A stretch of DNA of 64,000 bases from Pseudoxanthomonas helianthi (GCF_017939625.1 NZ_JAGKTC010000002.1:735592-799591), one strand, 5' to 3'. Shown: positions 48,897-58,392, numbered from the stretch's first letter. Numbers and translations are program-made. Notes: generated from the sequence alone by a model not told the origin.

Positions 48897-50549
48897 TCAG
48901 CGCCGTTCCACGTCCGGATCCTTGATGCCCTGGCGGCGCAGTTCCAGCACCTGCGGGGTGATCGTGGCGATGCGGGCGTCGATGCGGGAGCGGGCGTAAT
49001 AGTCCAGATCGCTGCGCTGCTTCAGGTTCTGCAACTGGATCAGGGCCTGCTCGGGGCGTCCGTTCAGGAAGGCGGTTTCGGCATAGGCCTCGCCGGCACG
49101 GACCTCGTCGCCGGCCAGTTCGTTGGCGCGGGCATAGGCCTGCTGGAACACGGGGTCGTCGCCGGTACCGGCCAGCAGCGGACGCAGCACCGCCAGCGCG
49201 CGCTGACCAGCCTCGCGGCCGCCCTGTTCGTTCAGGATCTGCGCATAGGTGACCGCGATGGCGCGGTTGCCGGGCTGGGCATGCAGCAGCGCGTCGAGGC
49301 GCTGGTTGGCGGCGGCGGTACGGCCGGCGCGGGCCTCGGCCTGGGCCAGGGCCAGGCCGATCCACAGGTTGGCGGGATGGGCGGCCTGCAATTCGCCCAG
49401 TTCGCCGGTGGCTTCCGCCAGCTGGTTGTTGCGGAACTTGGCCAGGGCCAGGCCGTAGCGCTGGGCGTCGGTCAGGCCCTTGGAACTGCCGCGGCGGATC
49501 TGTTCGTATTCACGCACCGCCGCGGCCGGGGTATTGGCGCTGAACACGCGCAGGCGTTCCTTGGCCCATGGGAACTGGCCGCCGTCGGCCTGCACGGTGG
49601 TGGAAATCGCCGGGCGCAGGGCGCCGGGCAGCAGCGGATTGGCGCCGAGCCGGCTGCCGGCGACGTAATCCGGCCCCTGGCGCACGCGTTCGGTGACGCT
49701 GCCGGTGGGCGTGGTGACCGTGCTGCTGACCGTGGCGATGCCGTCACGGCGCAGTTGCTCGGCACGTTGGCGGGCTTCGCTGATGCGGGTCAGGGTGACC
49801 GGGTGGGTCTGCAGGTAGTCGGGGTAGGCTTCGCGGCCGCTGCCGCGGGCGCTGCGGGTCAGCGATTGCAGACGCTCGAAGAAATCGCCCATCGCGTCGA
49901 CGTCGTAGCCGGCGCGGGCCAGGGTGCGGATGCCGACGCGGTCGGCTTCCGATTCGTTGCTGCGCGTGTAGTCGATCTGGCGCTGCGCGATCAGGCCCTG
50001 CGCGGAAGCCAGCGCGGCCATCGTCGCATCACCGGTGGAATTGCCGCCGGCCGCCTGCGCGGCGACGATCGCCGCCAACATGCCCAGTAGGATCGGCACG
50101 CTGTCCTTCTGCGCGCGCTCGGCGCCGCGCAACACATGCTGCTGGGTGACGTGGGCGATTTCGTGCGACAGCACGCCGGCCACTTCGTCCTCGCGCTCGG
50201 CCGCCAGCACCAGCCCGGCGTTGACGCCGATGTAGCCGCCCAGCGTGGCGAAGGCGTTGATCTGGCGGTCGCCCATCATGAAGAAGGTGAACTTCTGTCC
50301 CGGCAGGTCGCTGTCCGCGCCGAGCTTGCGGCCCATGCCGGTCAGCCAATTGTCGATCAGCGGGTCTTCCAGCAGGTAGCCGTAGTTGCGCAGCTCGCGC
50401 AGCATCATTCCGCCGTATTCGGACTGCTTGGCCGGGGTCAGCAGTTCGCCGGCCGAAGAGCCGATGTCGGGGAGCTTTTCCTGGGCGAAGGCAAGCGGCG
50501 AGGCGACGGCCACGGTCAGCAGGGCGGTGGCGAACAGGGTGGGGCGCAA
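48897..50549 (-). CDS. bepA: BepA-like M48 metalloprotease with TPR domain
   Basis: An exported zinc protease/chaperone of about 550 residues that, in E. coli, maintains outer-membrane assembly (BAM, LptD). Zinc motif SHEIAHVTQQH with the third ligand Glu in SNESEADRVG. The C-terminal half is tetratricopeptide-like and Ala-rich. I propose TTG 50549 as the start: GGAG is 6 nt upstream and a signal peptide (RPTLFATALLTVAVASPLAFA) follows at once. No ATG in a suitable position exists nearer than the divergent grx promoter. The alternative start is the main uncertainty. Confidence 0.88.
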   Translation of the reverse strand: MRPTLFATALLTVAVASPLAFAQEKLPDIGSSAGELLTPAKQSEYGGMMLRELRNYGYLLEDPLIDNWLTGMGRKLGADSDLPGQKFTFFMMGDRQINAFATLGGYIGVNAGLVLAAEREDEVAGVLSHEIAHVTQQHVLRGAERAQKDSVPILLGMLAAIVAAQAAGGNSTGDATMAALASAQGLIAQRQIDYTRSNESEADRVGIRTLARAGYDVDAMGDFFERLQSLTRSARGSGREAYPDYLQTHPVTLTRISEARQRAEQLRRDGIATVSSTVTTPTGSVTERVRQGPDYVAGSRLGANPLLPGALRPAISTTVQADGGQFPWAKERLRVFSANTPAAAVREYEQIRRGSSKGLTDAQRYGLALAKFRNNQLAEATGELGELQAAHPANLWIGLALAQAEARAGRTAAANQRLDALLHAQPGNRAIAVTYAQILNEQGGREAGQRALAVLRPLLAGTGDDPVFQQAYARANELAGDEVRAGEAYAETAFLNGRPEQALIQLQNLKQRSDLDYYARSRIDARIATITPQVLELRRQGIKDPDVERR

Positions 50550-50709
50550 GCGGAACTCCGCGTCCGGGGAAGCGCGCAGGATGAGGCCGGCACGGGCCGG
50601 ACGGGTGAATAGCCTGTTAATCCGCACTGTCTGTTCCACCTGACTGACTGTTGCACGGCCCGCGTGCCACCATACTGCGGTCAGACCATTGGAAACGCCG
50701 AGAATTCCC

Positions 50710-50985
50710 GTGAGCAACACCGAAGCCTCCCCCCGCATCGTCATGTACACCACCGCCGTCTGCCCGTACTGCGTGGCGGCCAAGAACTTCCTCAAGAGCA
50801 AGGGGCAAACCTGGGAAGAGGTGCGGGTCGACACCGATCCGGCCGAGCGCGAGAAGATGATCGCGCGCGCCAAGCGCACCAGCGTCCCGCAGATCTTCAT
50901 CGGCGAAACCCACGTCGGCGGCTACGACGACCTGATCGCGCTGCATCGCGAAGGCAAGCTCGAGCCCTTGCTGGCCGGGGCCTAA
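50710..50985 (+). CDS. grxC: glutaredoxin 3
   Basis: A 91-residue dithiol glutaredoxin. The redox motif is C-P-Y-C in YTTAVCPYCVAAK; the cis-Pro is in TSVPQIFIG and the glutathione-binding GGYDDL follows. The start is placed at GTG 50710 (SNTEASPRI...); a TTG at 50689 in frame is possible. It diverges from the M48 protease and leads a three-gene cluster (15-nt and 7-nt gaps) with an HD hydrolase and an AhpD-like protein. Confidence 0.94.
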   Translation: MSNTEASPRIVMYTTAVCPYCVAAKNFLKSKGQTWEEVRVDTDPAEREKMIARAKRTSVPQIFIGETHVGGYDDLIALHREGKLEPLLAGA

Positions 50986-51000
50986 GCGCGGCGCGGGGCG

Positions 51001-51618
51001 ATGGATCCCCTGTTCGAACGATCCTGGCAGCGGGCCTGGGCGGCATTGGGCGCAGGCGCTCCACAGGGCTTGGGCGAACGCCTGCTGGCCAGCTATGCCG
51101 AGCCGCAGCGCAAGTACCACACGCTCCAGCACCTGGGCGAGTGCATCCGGCATTTCGAACCGGCGCTCGGCCTGGCCCGGCATCCCGGCGAAGTCGAGAT
51201 CGCCTTGTGGTTCCATGACGCCATCTACGAACCGAGGCAGTCGGACAACGAACTGCGAAGCGCCTCCTGGGCCGTGAAGGAACTGGAAGCCACGGGTTTG
51301 CCGGCAGAGGTCGTCGAGCGCGTGCATGCGCTGGTCATGGCGACGCGCCACGCGGCCCTGCCTGAAAGCGACGACGAACGCATCCTGGTCGACGTGGACC
51401 TGTCCATCCTCGGCGCGGAAGCGGATCGGTATGCGCAGTACGCGGCACAGGTGCGCGAGGAATACGCCTGGGTGCCGGGCTGGATCTTCCGGCGCAAGCG
51501 CAAGGCGCTGTTGCGCGAATTCCTCGTCCGCGAACCCATTTACGGCACGCAACATTTCCGCGACCGCTTCGAAGCGCGTGCGCGGGAAAACCTGGAAAAC
51601 GAAATCAGACGACTGTGA
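51001..51618 (+). CDS. predicted metal-dependent HD-superfamily phosphohydrolase (COG4339)
   Basis: A 205-residue soluble protein. Conserved His and Asp residues occur as YHTLQHLGEC, ALWFHDAIYEPRQSDNE and VDVDLSILG, the pattern of the COG4339 HD-like hydrolases. The nucleotide or other phosphate substrate is unknown. The ATG lies 15 nt after the glutaredoxin stop, and the gene is followed 7 nt later by the AhpD-like gene. Confidence 0.85.
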   Translation: MDPLFERSWQRAWAALGAGAPQGLGERLLASYAEPQRKYHTLQHLGECIRHFEPALGLARHPGEVEIALWFHDAIYEPRQSDNELRSASWAVKELEATGLPAEVVERVHALVMATRHAALPESDDERILVDVDLSILGAEADRYAQYAAQVREEYAWVPGWIFRRKRKALLREFLVREPIYGTQHFRDRFEARARENLENEIRRL

Positions 51619-51625
51619 GGACTGC

Positions 51626-52015
51626 ATGAGCGATTCCGGCAACGACCGCATCAAGGAATTCACCGAATTCCGCCAGCGCATGAATGAACGCATCCTCGCC
51701 GAACCCAACCAGGTGGTGCGACGCTTCTTCGCCCTGGACACGCAGACCTACCAGGCCGGCGCGCTGGACGTGAAGACCAAGGAACTGCTGGGCCTGGTCG
51801 CCTCGCTGGTCCTGCGCTGCGACGATTGCATCAGCTACCACGTCGCGCAGTGCAAGGAAGCCGGCGTCAATCGCGACGAGATGTTCGAAGCGTTCTCGGT
51901 CGGGCTGGTGGTCGGCGGCAGCATCGTCATCCCGCACCTGCGCCGCGCGGTGGATTTCCTCGACCAGTTGGAATCCGGCGCGGCAGCTTCGCCGGGCGAG
52001 CACGCGCACGGTTGA
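51626..52015 (+). CDS. AhpD-like / carboxymuconolactone decarboxylase family protein
   Basis: A 129-residue all-helical protein. The active-site sequence C-D-D-C with following His (LRCDDCISYHVAQC) matches the AhpD-type CxxCxxxH redox motif, and KTKELLGLVASLVL is the preceding helix. A role as a small peroxidase or disulfide reductase is likely, in line with the neighbouring glutaredoxin. The last gene of the cluster; a large repeat region follows. Confidence 0.9.
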   Translation: MSDSGNDRIKEFTEFRQRMNERILAEPNQVVRRFFALDTQTYQAGALDVKTKELLGLVASLVLRCDDCISYHVAQCKEAGVNRDEMFEAFSVGLVVGGSIVIPHLRRAVDFLDQLESGAAASPGEHAHG

Positions 52016-52016
52016 C

Positions 52017-52382
52017 GCTTTTCCTTCTCCCACCGGGATCGAATCCGCCTCAAGCGGCTGAGGGTGGCCGAAGAGCCCGCCCGTACCCGATACGGGGGTG
52101 GATGAGGGCAGAAGACTCGCTTGCGCTACCACCGGTCTCGCACTTGCAGATTCCTTCCTTCATCCGACGCTCCGCGTCACGCCCGGCCCAAGCGTTCGGA
52201 AGCTGCTCTTCTCCCGTGGGGACAAGGAAAACAAGCACTTGCCGGCCGGTTATACGGGCGCGCTGCGGCGCGTTGCAGCAATAAAGGCTGGGATGTTGTC
52301 TCGCGGCGCGGCATAATTGCGTCTGAAACCTTCCCCCTGCGCGCCGGTTTCCCAGCGCGCCTTTCGTACGGAACCCCACGCA
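52017..52382. other. repeat-rich non-coding region upstream of icd
   Basis: Contains a broken TTCTCCC-type element: a left arm at 52017-52038, GGATGAGGGC near 52101-52110, CTTCATCCG near 52157-52165 and a TCTTCTCCC half near 52207-52215. An inserted-looking stretch (52039-52098) interrupts the usual order. A -10-like CATAAT lies at 52312-52317, 65 nt before icd. No gene is seen. Confidence 0.55.
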
Positions 52383-53390
52383 ATGACCCAGACGATCACC
52401 GTCATCCGCGGCGATGGCATCGGCCCGGAAATCATGGACGCCACCTTGCACGTGCTCGAAGCGCTGAAGGTCGGCCTGAGCTACGAAGAGGCAGACGCCG
52501 GCCTGGTCGCGCTGGAGAAGCACGGCGACTTGCTACCGCAGGCCACGCTGGATTCGATCCGCAAGAACCGCATCGCGCTGAAGAGCCCGCTGACCACGCC
52601 GGTGGGCGAGGGCTTCAGCTCGATCAACGTGGCCCTGCGCCGCACCTTCGACCTGTACGCCAACGTGCGTCCGGCCAAGTCGTTCCCCAACACCAAGTCG
52701 CGCTTCCCGATGGGCGTGGACCTGATCACGGTCCGCGAGAACACCGAAGGCGCGTACATCGGCGAAGGCCAGTCGATCTCGGAAGACGGCGAGACCGCGC
52801 TGCTGACTCAGAAGATCACCCGCAAGGGTTCCGAACGCATCGTCCGCTACGCCTTCGACCTGGCCCGCGCCACCGGCCGCAAGAAGGTCACCCTGGTGCA
52901 CAAGGCCAACATCCTGAAGACCACCTCGGGCCTGTTCCTGAAGGTCGGCCGCGAAGTTGCCGCGCAATACCCCGATATCGAATGCAACGAGATGATCGTG
53001 GACAACACCTGCATGCAGCTGGTGATGCGTCCCGAGCAGTTCGACGTCATCTGCACCACCAACCTGTTCGGCGACATCATCTCCGACCTGTGCGCCGGCC
53101 TGGTCGGCGGCCTGGGCCTCGCGCCCGGCGCCAACATCGGCAAGGACGCGGCGATCTTCGAAGCCGTGCACGGCTCCGCGCCGGACATCGCCGGCAAGGG
53201 CATCGCCAATCCCTGCGCGCTGCTGCTGGGCGCGGCGCAGATGCTCGACCACATCGGCCAGCCGCAGAACGCCGAGCGTCTGCGCAAGGCCATCGTCGCC
53301 ACGTTGGAAGCCAAGGATTCGCTGACCCCGGACCTCGGCGGCACCGGCACCACGATGACGTTCGCGCAAGCCATCGCCAGCCGCGTGTAA
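52383..53390 (+). CDS. icd: NAD-type isocitrate dehydrogenase
   Basis: A 335-residue beta-decarboxylating dehydrogenase converting isocitrate to 2-oxoglutarate. ITVIRGDGIGPEIM at the N-terminus, substrate-phosphate loop SPLTTPVGEGFSSINVALRR, RENTEGAYIGEG, KANILKTTSG, NLFGDIISDL and AVHGSAPDIAGKGIANPCA. Its short length and motif set fit the homo-oligomeric NAD-IDH of xanthomonads rather than the 416-residue NADP enzyme of E. coli. The start MTQTITV is at 52383. A terminator follows. Confidence 0.94.
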   Translation: MTQTITVIRGDGIGPEIMDATLHVLEALKVGLSYEEADAGLVALEKHGDLLPQATLDSIRKNRIALKSPLTTPVGEGFSSINVALRRTFDLYANVRPAKSFPNTKSRFPMGVDLITVRENTEGAYIGEGQSISEDGETALLTQKITRKGSERIVRYAFDLARATGRKKVTLVHKANILKTTSGLFLKVGREVAAQYPDIECNEMIVDNTCMQLVMRPEQFDVICTTNLFGDIISDLCAGLVGGLGLAPGANIGKDAAIFEAVHGSAPDIAGKGIANPCALLLGAAQMLDHIGQPQNAERLRKAIVATLEAKDSLTPDLGGTGTTMTFAQAIASRV

Positions 53391-53423
53391 CTCCGCGGCA
53401 TGAGCCGACAAGCATCCGGAATG

Positions 53424-53456
53424 ACGGAACGGGGCGGAAACGCCCCGTTTTCCGTT
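53424..53456 (+). terminator. terminator of icd
   Basis: Stem AACGGGGCG (53428-53436) with CGCCCCGTT (53441-53449), GAAA tetraloop, then TTTTCC; flanking ACGGA/TCCGT extends it. Confidence 0.85.
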
Positions 53457-53491
53457 GTCAGGCCGGAAAATAGGCGGTTCGGTTTCCGCCA

Positions 53492-54820
53492 ATGGAAAAA
53501 CCCATGACCTCCCGACCCAGCGCGCTCGCGCTGACCCCGTTGCTGCTGTTCCTGGCGATCTTCTTCGGTGCCGGCCTGTACTTCACCCTGCACGGCGAAC
53601 CGATGGGCTTCTACCAACTGCGTGCGCCGGTGGCGATATTGCCGGCGCTGGCCTGGGCGGCCTGGCTGGCGAAACGGCGCGGCCTGCCGGCAGGCGAAAT
53701 CCTGCTGCGCGGCATGGGCGACGCCAACATCGTGCTGATGTGCCTGATCTTCCTGCTTGCCGGCGCCTTCGCCACCGTGTCCAAAGCCATCGGCGCGGTC
53801 GATGCGGTGGTGCAGCTCGGCGTCGGCGCGTTGCCGCCGGCATTGATCCTGCCGGGACTGTTCGTGCTGGCTTCGCTGATTTCGCTGGCCATCGGTACTT
53901 CGATGGGTACCATCGCCGCGGTCGTGCCGATCGCCCTGGGCGTGGCCGAAGCGGCGGGGCTGGATACCGCGCTGGTGGTCGGTACGGTGATCGGCGGGGC
54001 GATGTTCGGCGACAACCTGTCGGTGATTTCCGACACCACCATCGCCGCCACGCGCACCCAGGGCGCGGAAATGCGCGACAAGTTCCGCGAGAACTTCAAG
54101 ATCGCCTTGCCTGCGGCGCTGGCCACCGCGCTGCTGTTGGGCTGGCTGGGGGATTCGGCGCCGGTACCCACCGAAACCGATGCCTCGCCATGGCTGTTGC
54201 TGCCCTACGTGCTGGTGCTGGTCCTGGCTTTGACCGGGCTCGATGTGCTGGTGGTGCTGGGCATCGGCCTGGCGCTGGCGGGTCTGTTCGGTTTCGTGTT
54301 CGCCGCCGACTACGGTCCGGTCGAATTCGCCGGCGACGCCTGGACCGGCTTCGAGGGCATGACCGAAATCCTGCTGCTGTCGCTGCTGATCGGCGGCCTC
54401 GGCGCGCTGATGAAGGCGGCCGGCGGACTGGACTGGCTGGCGCTGGCGATCGGCCGCATCGCGCGCGGACACAAGGGGCGCCGCACCGGGGAATTCAGCA
54501 TCGCCGCACTGTCGGCCACCGCCGACGTGTTCACCGCCAACAACACCGTCGCGATCCTGGTCGGCGGCGGTGTCGCCCGCGATATCGCCGCGCAGCACGG
54601 CATCCCGCCGCGTCGTGCCGCCAGCGTGCTGGACATCTTCGCGTGCATTCCGCAGGGCCTGCTGCCGTACGGCGCGCAGATCCTGCTGGCGGCATCGCTG
54701 GCCTCGGTGTCGCCGCTGGCGTTGAGCGGCAAGGTGTATTACTGCTGGATCCTGGCCGTGGTGACCGTTGTGTTCATGCTGTGGCCCGCGCGAAAGGCGC
54801 TCGCCGAACCGGCCGCATGA
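53492..54820 (+). CDS. NhaC-family Na+/H+ antiporter-like transporter
   Basis: A 442-residue inner-membrane carrier with about 11 hydrophobic segments. Conserved blocks of the NhaC family: SLAIGTSMGTIAAVVPIA, GGAMFGDNLSVISDTTIAATRTQGAEM and the later ATADVFTANNTVAILVGGGVARD. Sodium/proton exchange is expected, but organic-acid/amine exchange also occurs in this family. The start may be ATG 53492 or 53504; neither has a convincing ribosome site. It ends at a shared terminator with the convergent BI-1 gene. Confidence 0.9.
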   Translation: MEKPMTSRPSALALTPLLLFLAIFFGAGLYFTLHGEPMGFYQLRAPVAILPALAWAAWLAKRRGLPAGEILLRGMGDANIVLMCLIFLLAGAFATVSKAIGAVDAVVQLGVGALPPALILPGLFVLASLISLAIGTSMGTIAAVVPIALGVAEAAGLDTALVVGTVIGGAMFGDNLSVISDTTIAATRTQGAEMRDKFRENFKIALPAALATALLLGWLGDSAPVPTETDASPWLLLPYVLVLVLALTGLDVLVVLGIGLALAGLFGFVFAADYGPVEFAGDAWTGFEGMTEILLLSLLIGGLGALMKAAGGLDWLALAIGRIARGHKGRRTGEFSIAALSATADVFTANNTVAILVGGGVARDIAAQHGIPPRRAASVLDIFACIPQGLLPYGAQILLAASLASVSPLALSGKVYYCWILAVVTVVFMLWPARKALAEPAA

Positions 54821-54844
54821 AAAAGGGCGCCATCGGCGCCCTTT
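54821..54844. terminator. bidirectional terminator between nhaC-like and BI-1 genes
   Basis: A 10-bp stem AAAGGGCGCC/GGCGCCCTTT with an ATC loop. A-rich on the left and T-rich on the right, so it can work in both directions. Confidence 0.8.
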
Positions 54845-54862
54845 CTTCGCACGCGGATCGGA

Positions 54863-55636
54863 TCAGTTGCGCGACTGCAGCTTGCCCAGCAGGCGCAGGA
54901 ACTCGACGTACAGCCACACCAGCGTGACCATCAGGCCGAACGCACCGTACCACTCCATGTACTTGGGCGCGCCCGCATCCACGCCGGATTCGATGAAGTC
55001 GAAGTCCAGCACCAGGTTCAGTGCGGCGATCACCACCACGAACAGGCTGAAGCCGATGCCGATCAGCCCCGACTCGTGGATGTAGGGGATATTGATGTTG
55101 AAGAAGCCCAGCACGATGGTCGCCAGGTAGATCAGCGCGATGCCGCCGGTGGCCGCGACCACGCCCAGCTTGAAGTTCTCGGTCGCCTTGATCAGGCCGC
55201 TGCTGTAGGCCAGCAGCAGCGCGCCGAGGGTGCCGAAGGTCAGCACCACCGCCTGGAACACGATGCCGTTGAAGCGCACTTCGTACATTGCCGACACCGC
55301 GCCGAGGAAGAAGCCTTCGACCAGCGCGTACAGCGGTGCGGTGACCGGCGACCATTCCTTCTTGAACGTGGTGACCAGGGCCAGGATCAGTCCGCCGATC
55401 GCGCCGCCCAGCAGGTAGCCGACGATGCCCGGCGTGACGACGGTCTCGCCGCCGACCGTGGACACCGACTGGCTCCAGGCGAAGGCGGCGGTGACCACGC
55501 TGAGCAGCAGCAGGAAACCGGTCTTGTTGACCGTGCCGTTCAAGGTCATCGCGCCGGCGCCGCGCGACACCACCGCGCCGCTGCCCAGGTCGAGAAACGT
55601 GGATTCCTTCAAAGCCGGATTGCCGCTGCGGATCAT
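54863..55636 (-). CDS. Bax inhibitor-1/YccA family membrane protein
   Basis: A 257-residue integral membrane protein with seven hydrophobic segments, of the BI-1/TMBIM family. The N-terminus MIRSGNPALKESTFLDLGSG and the internal GIVGYLLGGAIGGLIL and FDFIESGVDAGAPKYMEWYGAFGL blocks match the bacterial YccA-like group (calcium leak or protease-modulating proteins). The cytoplasmic N-terminal tail is about 45 residues. Monocistronic; divergent from the tRNA cluster. Confidence 0.92.
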   Translation of the reverse strand: MIRSGNPALKESTFLDLGSGAVVSRGAGAMTLNGTVNKTGFLLLLSVVTAAFAWSQSVSTVGGETVVTPGIVGYLLGGAIGGLILALVTTFKKEWSPVTAPLYALVEGFFLGAVSAMYEVRFNGIVFQAVVLTFGTLGALLLAYSSGLIKATENFKLGVVAATGGIALIYLATIVLGFFNINIPYIHESGLIGIGFSLFVVVIAALNLVLDFDFIESGVDAGAPKYMEWYGAFGLMVTLVWLYVEFLRLLGKLQSRN

Positions 55637-55771
55637 GCTCGTTGTCTCGTCGGTGTTCGGGCCTTGAGCATAGCCGATGCGCCGTTCCGGATAATTGCGT
55701 TTGACAGGGCAGGCCCGGATTCCGACAATACGCGGCCGCGTCGGCGCCTGCGCCGGGTCCGGAACCCAAGT

Positions 55772-55848
<77 letters not shown>

Positions 55849-55881
55849 ACGTCCAGCGGCGGATGCGACAATCCTGTTCGG

Positions 55882-55958
55882 GCGCCCGTAGCTCAACCGG
55901 ATAGAGCACCGGCCTTCTAAGCCGGCGGTTACAGGTTCGAGTCCTGTCGGGCGCGCCA
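55882..55958 (+). tRNA. tRNA-Arg (anticodon TCT)
   Basis: A 77-nt cloverleaf with acceptor GCGCCCG/CGGGCGC, anticodon loop CTTCTAA and encoded CCA. Confidence 0.95.
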
Positions 55959-55992
55959 CTTCGGCGGTGTGCGGGGCAGGCAAGGTTTCAAT

Positions 55993-56070
55993 GGTGGCTG
56001 TAGTTCAGCTGGTTAGAGCACCGGATTGTGATTCCGGATGTCGTGGGTTCGAGTCCCATCAGCCACCCCA
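55993..56070 (+). tRNA. tRNA-His (anticodon GTG)
   Basis: A 78-nt gene including the encoded G-1 that pairs with C73. Anticodon loop TTGTGAT; encoded CCA. Confidence 0.95.
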
Positions 56071-56113
56071 TTTTTGTTTTTGCGCTTTTGTTTGCTACAA
56101 TTTGCAGTCTTCG

Positions 56114-56189
56114 GGGCCGTTAGCTCAGTTGGTAGAGCAGTTGACTCTTAATCAATAGGTCCAAGGTTCGAATCCTTGACGGCCCACCA
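56114..56189 (+). tRNA. tRNA-Lys (anticodon CTT)
   Basis: A 76-nt cloverleaf with acceptor GGGCCGT/ACGGCCC, anticodon loop CTCTTAA and encoded CCA. Its 3' 32 nt are repeated at 56309-56340. Confidence 0.95.
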
Positions 56190-56195
56190 AACCCG

Positions 56196-56225
56196 AAACG
56201 CCCGGCATTGCCGGGCGTTTTTCTT
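56196..56225 (+). terminator. terminator after tRNA-Lys
   Basis: An 11-bp stem AAACGCCCGGC/GCCGGGCGTTT with an ATT loop (56196-56220), followed by TTCTTTG. A second, slightly changed copy lies at 56347-56375. Confidence 0.85.
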
Positions 56226-56308
56226 TGTCTCGATCGGTGCAAGGACGCGGGTATCGCGGCGCGCTGCGGCGCGTTCGGGCCAATCGCGACGGGGAGCGGT
56301 CGCGGCGC

Positions 56309-56378
56309 GGTCCAAGGTTTGAATCCTTGACGGCCCGCCAAACCCGACGCGCCCGGCATTTCCGGGCGTTTTTCTTTT
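56309..56378 (+). repeat. duplicated tRNA-Lys 3' end plus terminator
   Basis: A 70-nt direct copy of 56158-56227 with about five differences, including C to T in the T-loop (GGTTTGAATCC) and A to G at the discriminator. It starts at the variable-loop side of tRNA-Lys and cannot form a full tRNA. The 81 nt between the copies show no gene. This layout resembles an attachment-site remnant or a local duplication. Confidence 0.8.
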
Positions 56379-56416
56379 TGTTGAACCGCAGCGCCCGGCC
56401 GTAGAATGGCGCGCTA

Positions 56417-56502
<86 letters not shown>

Positions 56503-56560
56503 GCCCCGCCGGAAGCGCGGCGGCGTCGCCCGTCTCGAAAATCCACCCAGCCCACCGAAG

Positions 56561-56959
56561 ATGCCCAAGGCCAAACCCCGGCAAGCCAGCGACGCGCTGC
56601 TGCGCGAATTGAGGGCTTTCGGCCTGGCCTATCCCGGCGCGCACGGCAAGAGTCCGTGGCCGGGCCATGACGACCTGGCGGTCAACGACAAGACCTTCGC
56701 CTATCTCGGCGTCGAGGGCGAGCCGTTCAGCATTTCCTGCAAGCTGCCGAAGTCGGGCGAAGCGGTGCTCCTGTTGCCCTTCGCCAAGCCCACCGCCTAC
56801 GGGCTGGGCAAGAGCGGCTGGGTCACGGTGACGCCGCCGCCGGGCGAGCTGCTGGCGCTGGACGTGCTGAAGGCCTGGATCGACGAGAGCTATCGCGCGC
56901 AGGCGCCGAAGAAGCTGGTGCGGGAACTGGATGCGCGCGGCGGCGCGTCGGCCGGTTGA
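56561..56959 (+). CDS. MmcQ/YjbR-family protein
   Basis: A 132-residue small protein of the MmcQ/YjbR family (CyaY-like fold, sometimes called DNA-binding). [31 protein letters not shown] is the conserved N-terminal region in parts, and the C-terminal helix has [18 protein letters not shown]. The start is MPKAKPRQ at 56561; open sequence upstream belongs to tRNA-Leu. Function unknown. No T-rich terminator is seen before it, so it may be read from the tRNA promoter. Confidence 0.88.
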   Translation: MPKAKPRQASDALLRELRAFGLAYPGAHGKSPWPGHDDLAVNDKTFAYLGVEGEPFSISCKLPKSGEAVLLLPFAKPTAYGLGKSGWVTVTPPPGELLALDVLKAWIDESYRAQAPKKLVRELDARGGASAG

Positions 56960-57099
56960 ACCTGCCGGCGCAGGCTGGCAGCCGCGCCCGTCTTCGGCCA
57001 AAATACCCCGTTCACCCCCGCGCCGGCAGGCCGGTCGCGCCCGGTGGGACCATTTTCTATCAATGCCATGGCGCGGCCATGACAGCAGGAGTCAGCAAG

Positions 57100-58392
57100 A
57101 TGCAAGTTTCCGTGGAATCGGTGGGCAATCTCGAACGCCGCATGAGTTTCACCCTGCCGGCCGAGCGCCTGGACAGCCACATCGGCGGCCGCCTGCGCGA
57201 AATCGCGCGCACCGCCCGCATCAAGGGCTTCCGCCCGGGCAAGGTGCCGGCCAAGGTCATCGAACAGCGTTTCGGCCAGCAGGTGCGCGCCGAGGCCCTC
57301 GACGGCCTGCTGCGCGAGACCTTCGATTCGGCCGTGCGCGAGAACTCGCTGCTGCTGGCCGGCAACCCGCGCCTGGAACCGGCCGGCGAGGGCCAGCTGG
57401 AGTGGGTGGCCACCTTCGAAGTGGTGCCCGACTTCGGCGAGGTCGACGTCGCCAAGCTGAACGTGATCCGCCACGTCGCCGAGGTGACCGAGGCCGACAT
57501 CGACCAGATGATCGAGAACCTGCGCATGCAGCGCCGCGAATTCCGCGCGGTGGATCGTCCGGCCGAGGCTGGCGACCGGGTCAACCTGGAAACCTGGTCG
57601 CAGGCCGGCGACGAGCGCCTGCCCGCCGAAGGCGAGGAGAAGGGCGCGACCCTGATCGGCTCCGGCGTGATGTTCCCGGCGATCGAGAACGCCCTGGTCG
57701 GCATGTCCAAGGGTGAGGAAAAGGCCATCGACGTGGATTTCCCCGCCGACTGGCGCGTGCCGCAGCTGGCCGGCCGCAAGGTCCAGGTCCACGTGAAGGT
57801 GGTCGAGATCGCCGAATCGTACGTGCCGGAGGTCGACAAGGCCTTCATCAAGAGCTTCGGCGTGAAGAGCGGCGACCCGGCCCAGTTCCGTGCCGACATC
57901 CGCAGCAACCTGGAGCGCGAACTGAAGGGCGCGCTGGCCAACCGCCTGCGCCGCGAAGTGGGCGAACAGCTGATCGCCGCCTATTCGCACGTGGAAATGC
58001 CGCCGAAGCTGGTCGAGGCCGAGGCCCGCAACATGCTGGCCATCCAGCTGGACCAGGCCCAGCGCAACGGCCAGAACCCGCAGGTGCCGGACAATGCCTG
58101 GCAGGATTTCCTCGACCCGGCCCGCAAGCGCGTGCTGGTCGGCCTGCTGGTCGGCGAGGTCGCCCGCCGCAACCAGCTGCGCCTGGACCCGAAGCGCCTG
58201 AACGAAACCATGCGCCTGATCGCCTCCACCTACGAGGAACCGGAGCAGGTCATTGAGTTGTACCGCAACGATCCCCAACTGATGGGTGGATTGCAGAACC
58301 GGGTGATGGAAGAGCAGGTGATCGACTGGATCGCCGAGCGCGCCCAGCACACCGAGCAGCCGCTTTCGTTCCAGGAAGCCATCCGCGGTTAA
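57100..58392 (+). CDS. tig: trigger factor (ribosome-associated chaperone, peptidyl-prolyl isomerase)
   Basis: A 430-residue chaperone that docks on ribosomal protein L23 and shields nascent chains. N-terminal ribosome-binding domain with the GFRPGKVP signature (seen as [18 protein letters not shown]), a central FKBP-type PPIase domain (residues about 150-240), and a helical C-terminal arm domain. ATG 57100 has AGGAG 9 nt upstream. It leads the tig-clpP-clpX-lon-hup cluster. No sigma-32-type site was found in front of it. Confidence 0.97.
   Translation: MQVSVESVGNLERRMSFTLPAERLDSHIGGRLREIARTARIKGFRPGKVPAKVIEQRFGQQVRAEALDGLLRETFDSAVRENSLLLAGNPRLEPAGEGQLEWVATFEVVPDFGEVDVAKLNVIRHVAEVTEADIDQMIENLRMQRREFRAVDRPAEAGDRVNLETWSQAGDERLPAEGEEKGATLIGSGVMFPAIENALVGMSKGEEKAIDVDFPADWRVPQLAGRKVQVHVKVVEIAESYVPEVDKAFIKSFGVKSGDPAQFRADIRSNLERELKGALANRLRREVGEQLIAAYSHVEMPPKLVEAEARNMLAIQLDQAQRNGQNPQVPDNAWQDFLDPARKRVLVGLLVGEVARRNQLRLDPKRLNETMRLIASTYEEPEQVIELYRNDPQLMGGLQNRVMEEQVIDWIAERAQHTEQPLSFQEAIRG

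Noticed and set aside
56960-57099. Sigma-32 promoter before tig
   Set aside because: A CCCCGTT stretch occurs, but the only CTT-like -35 is about 7 bp away, far too close.
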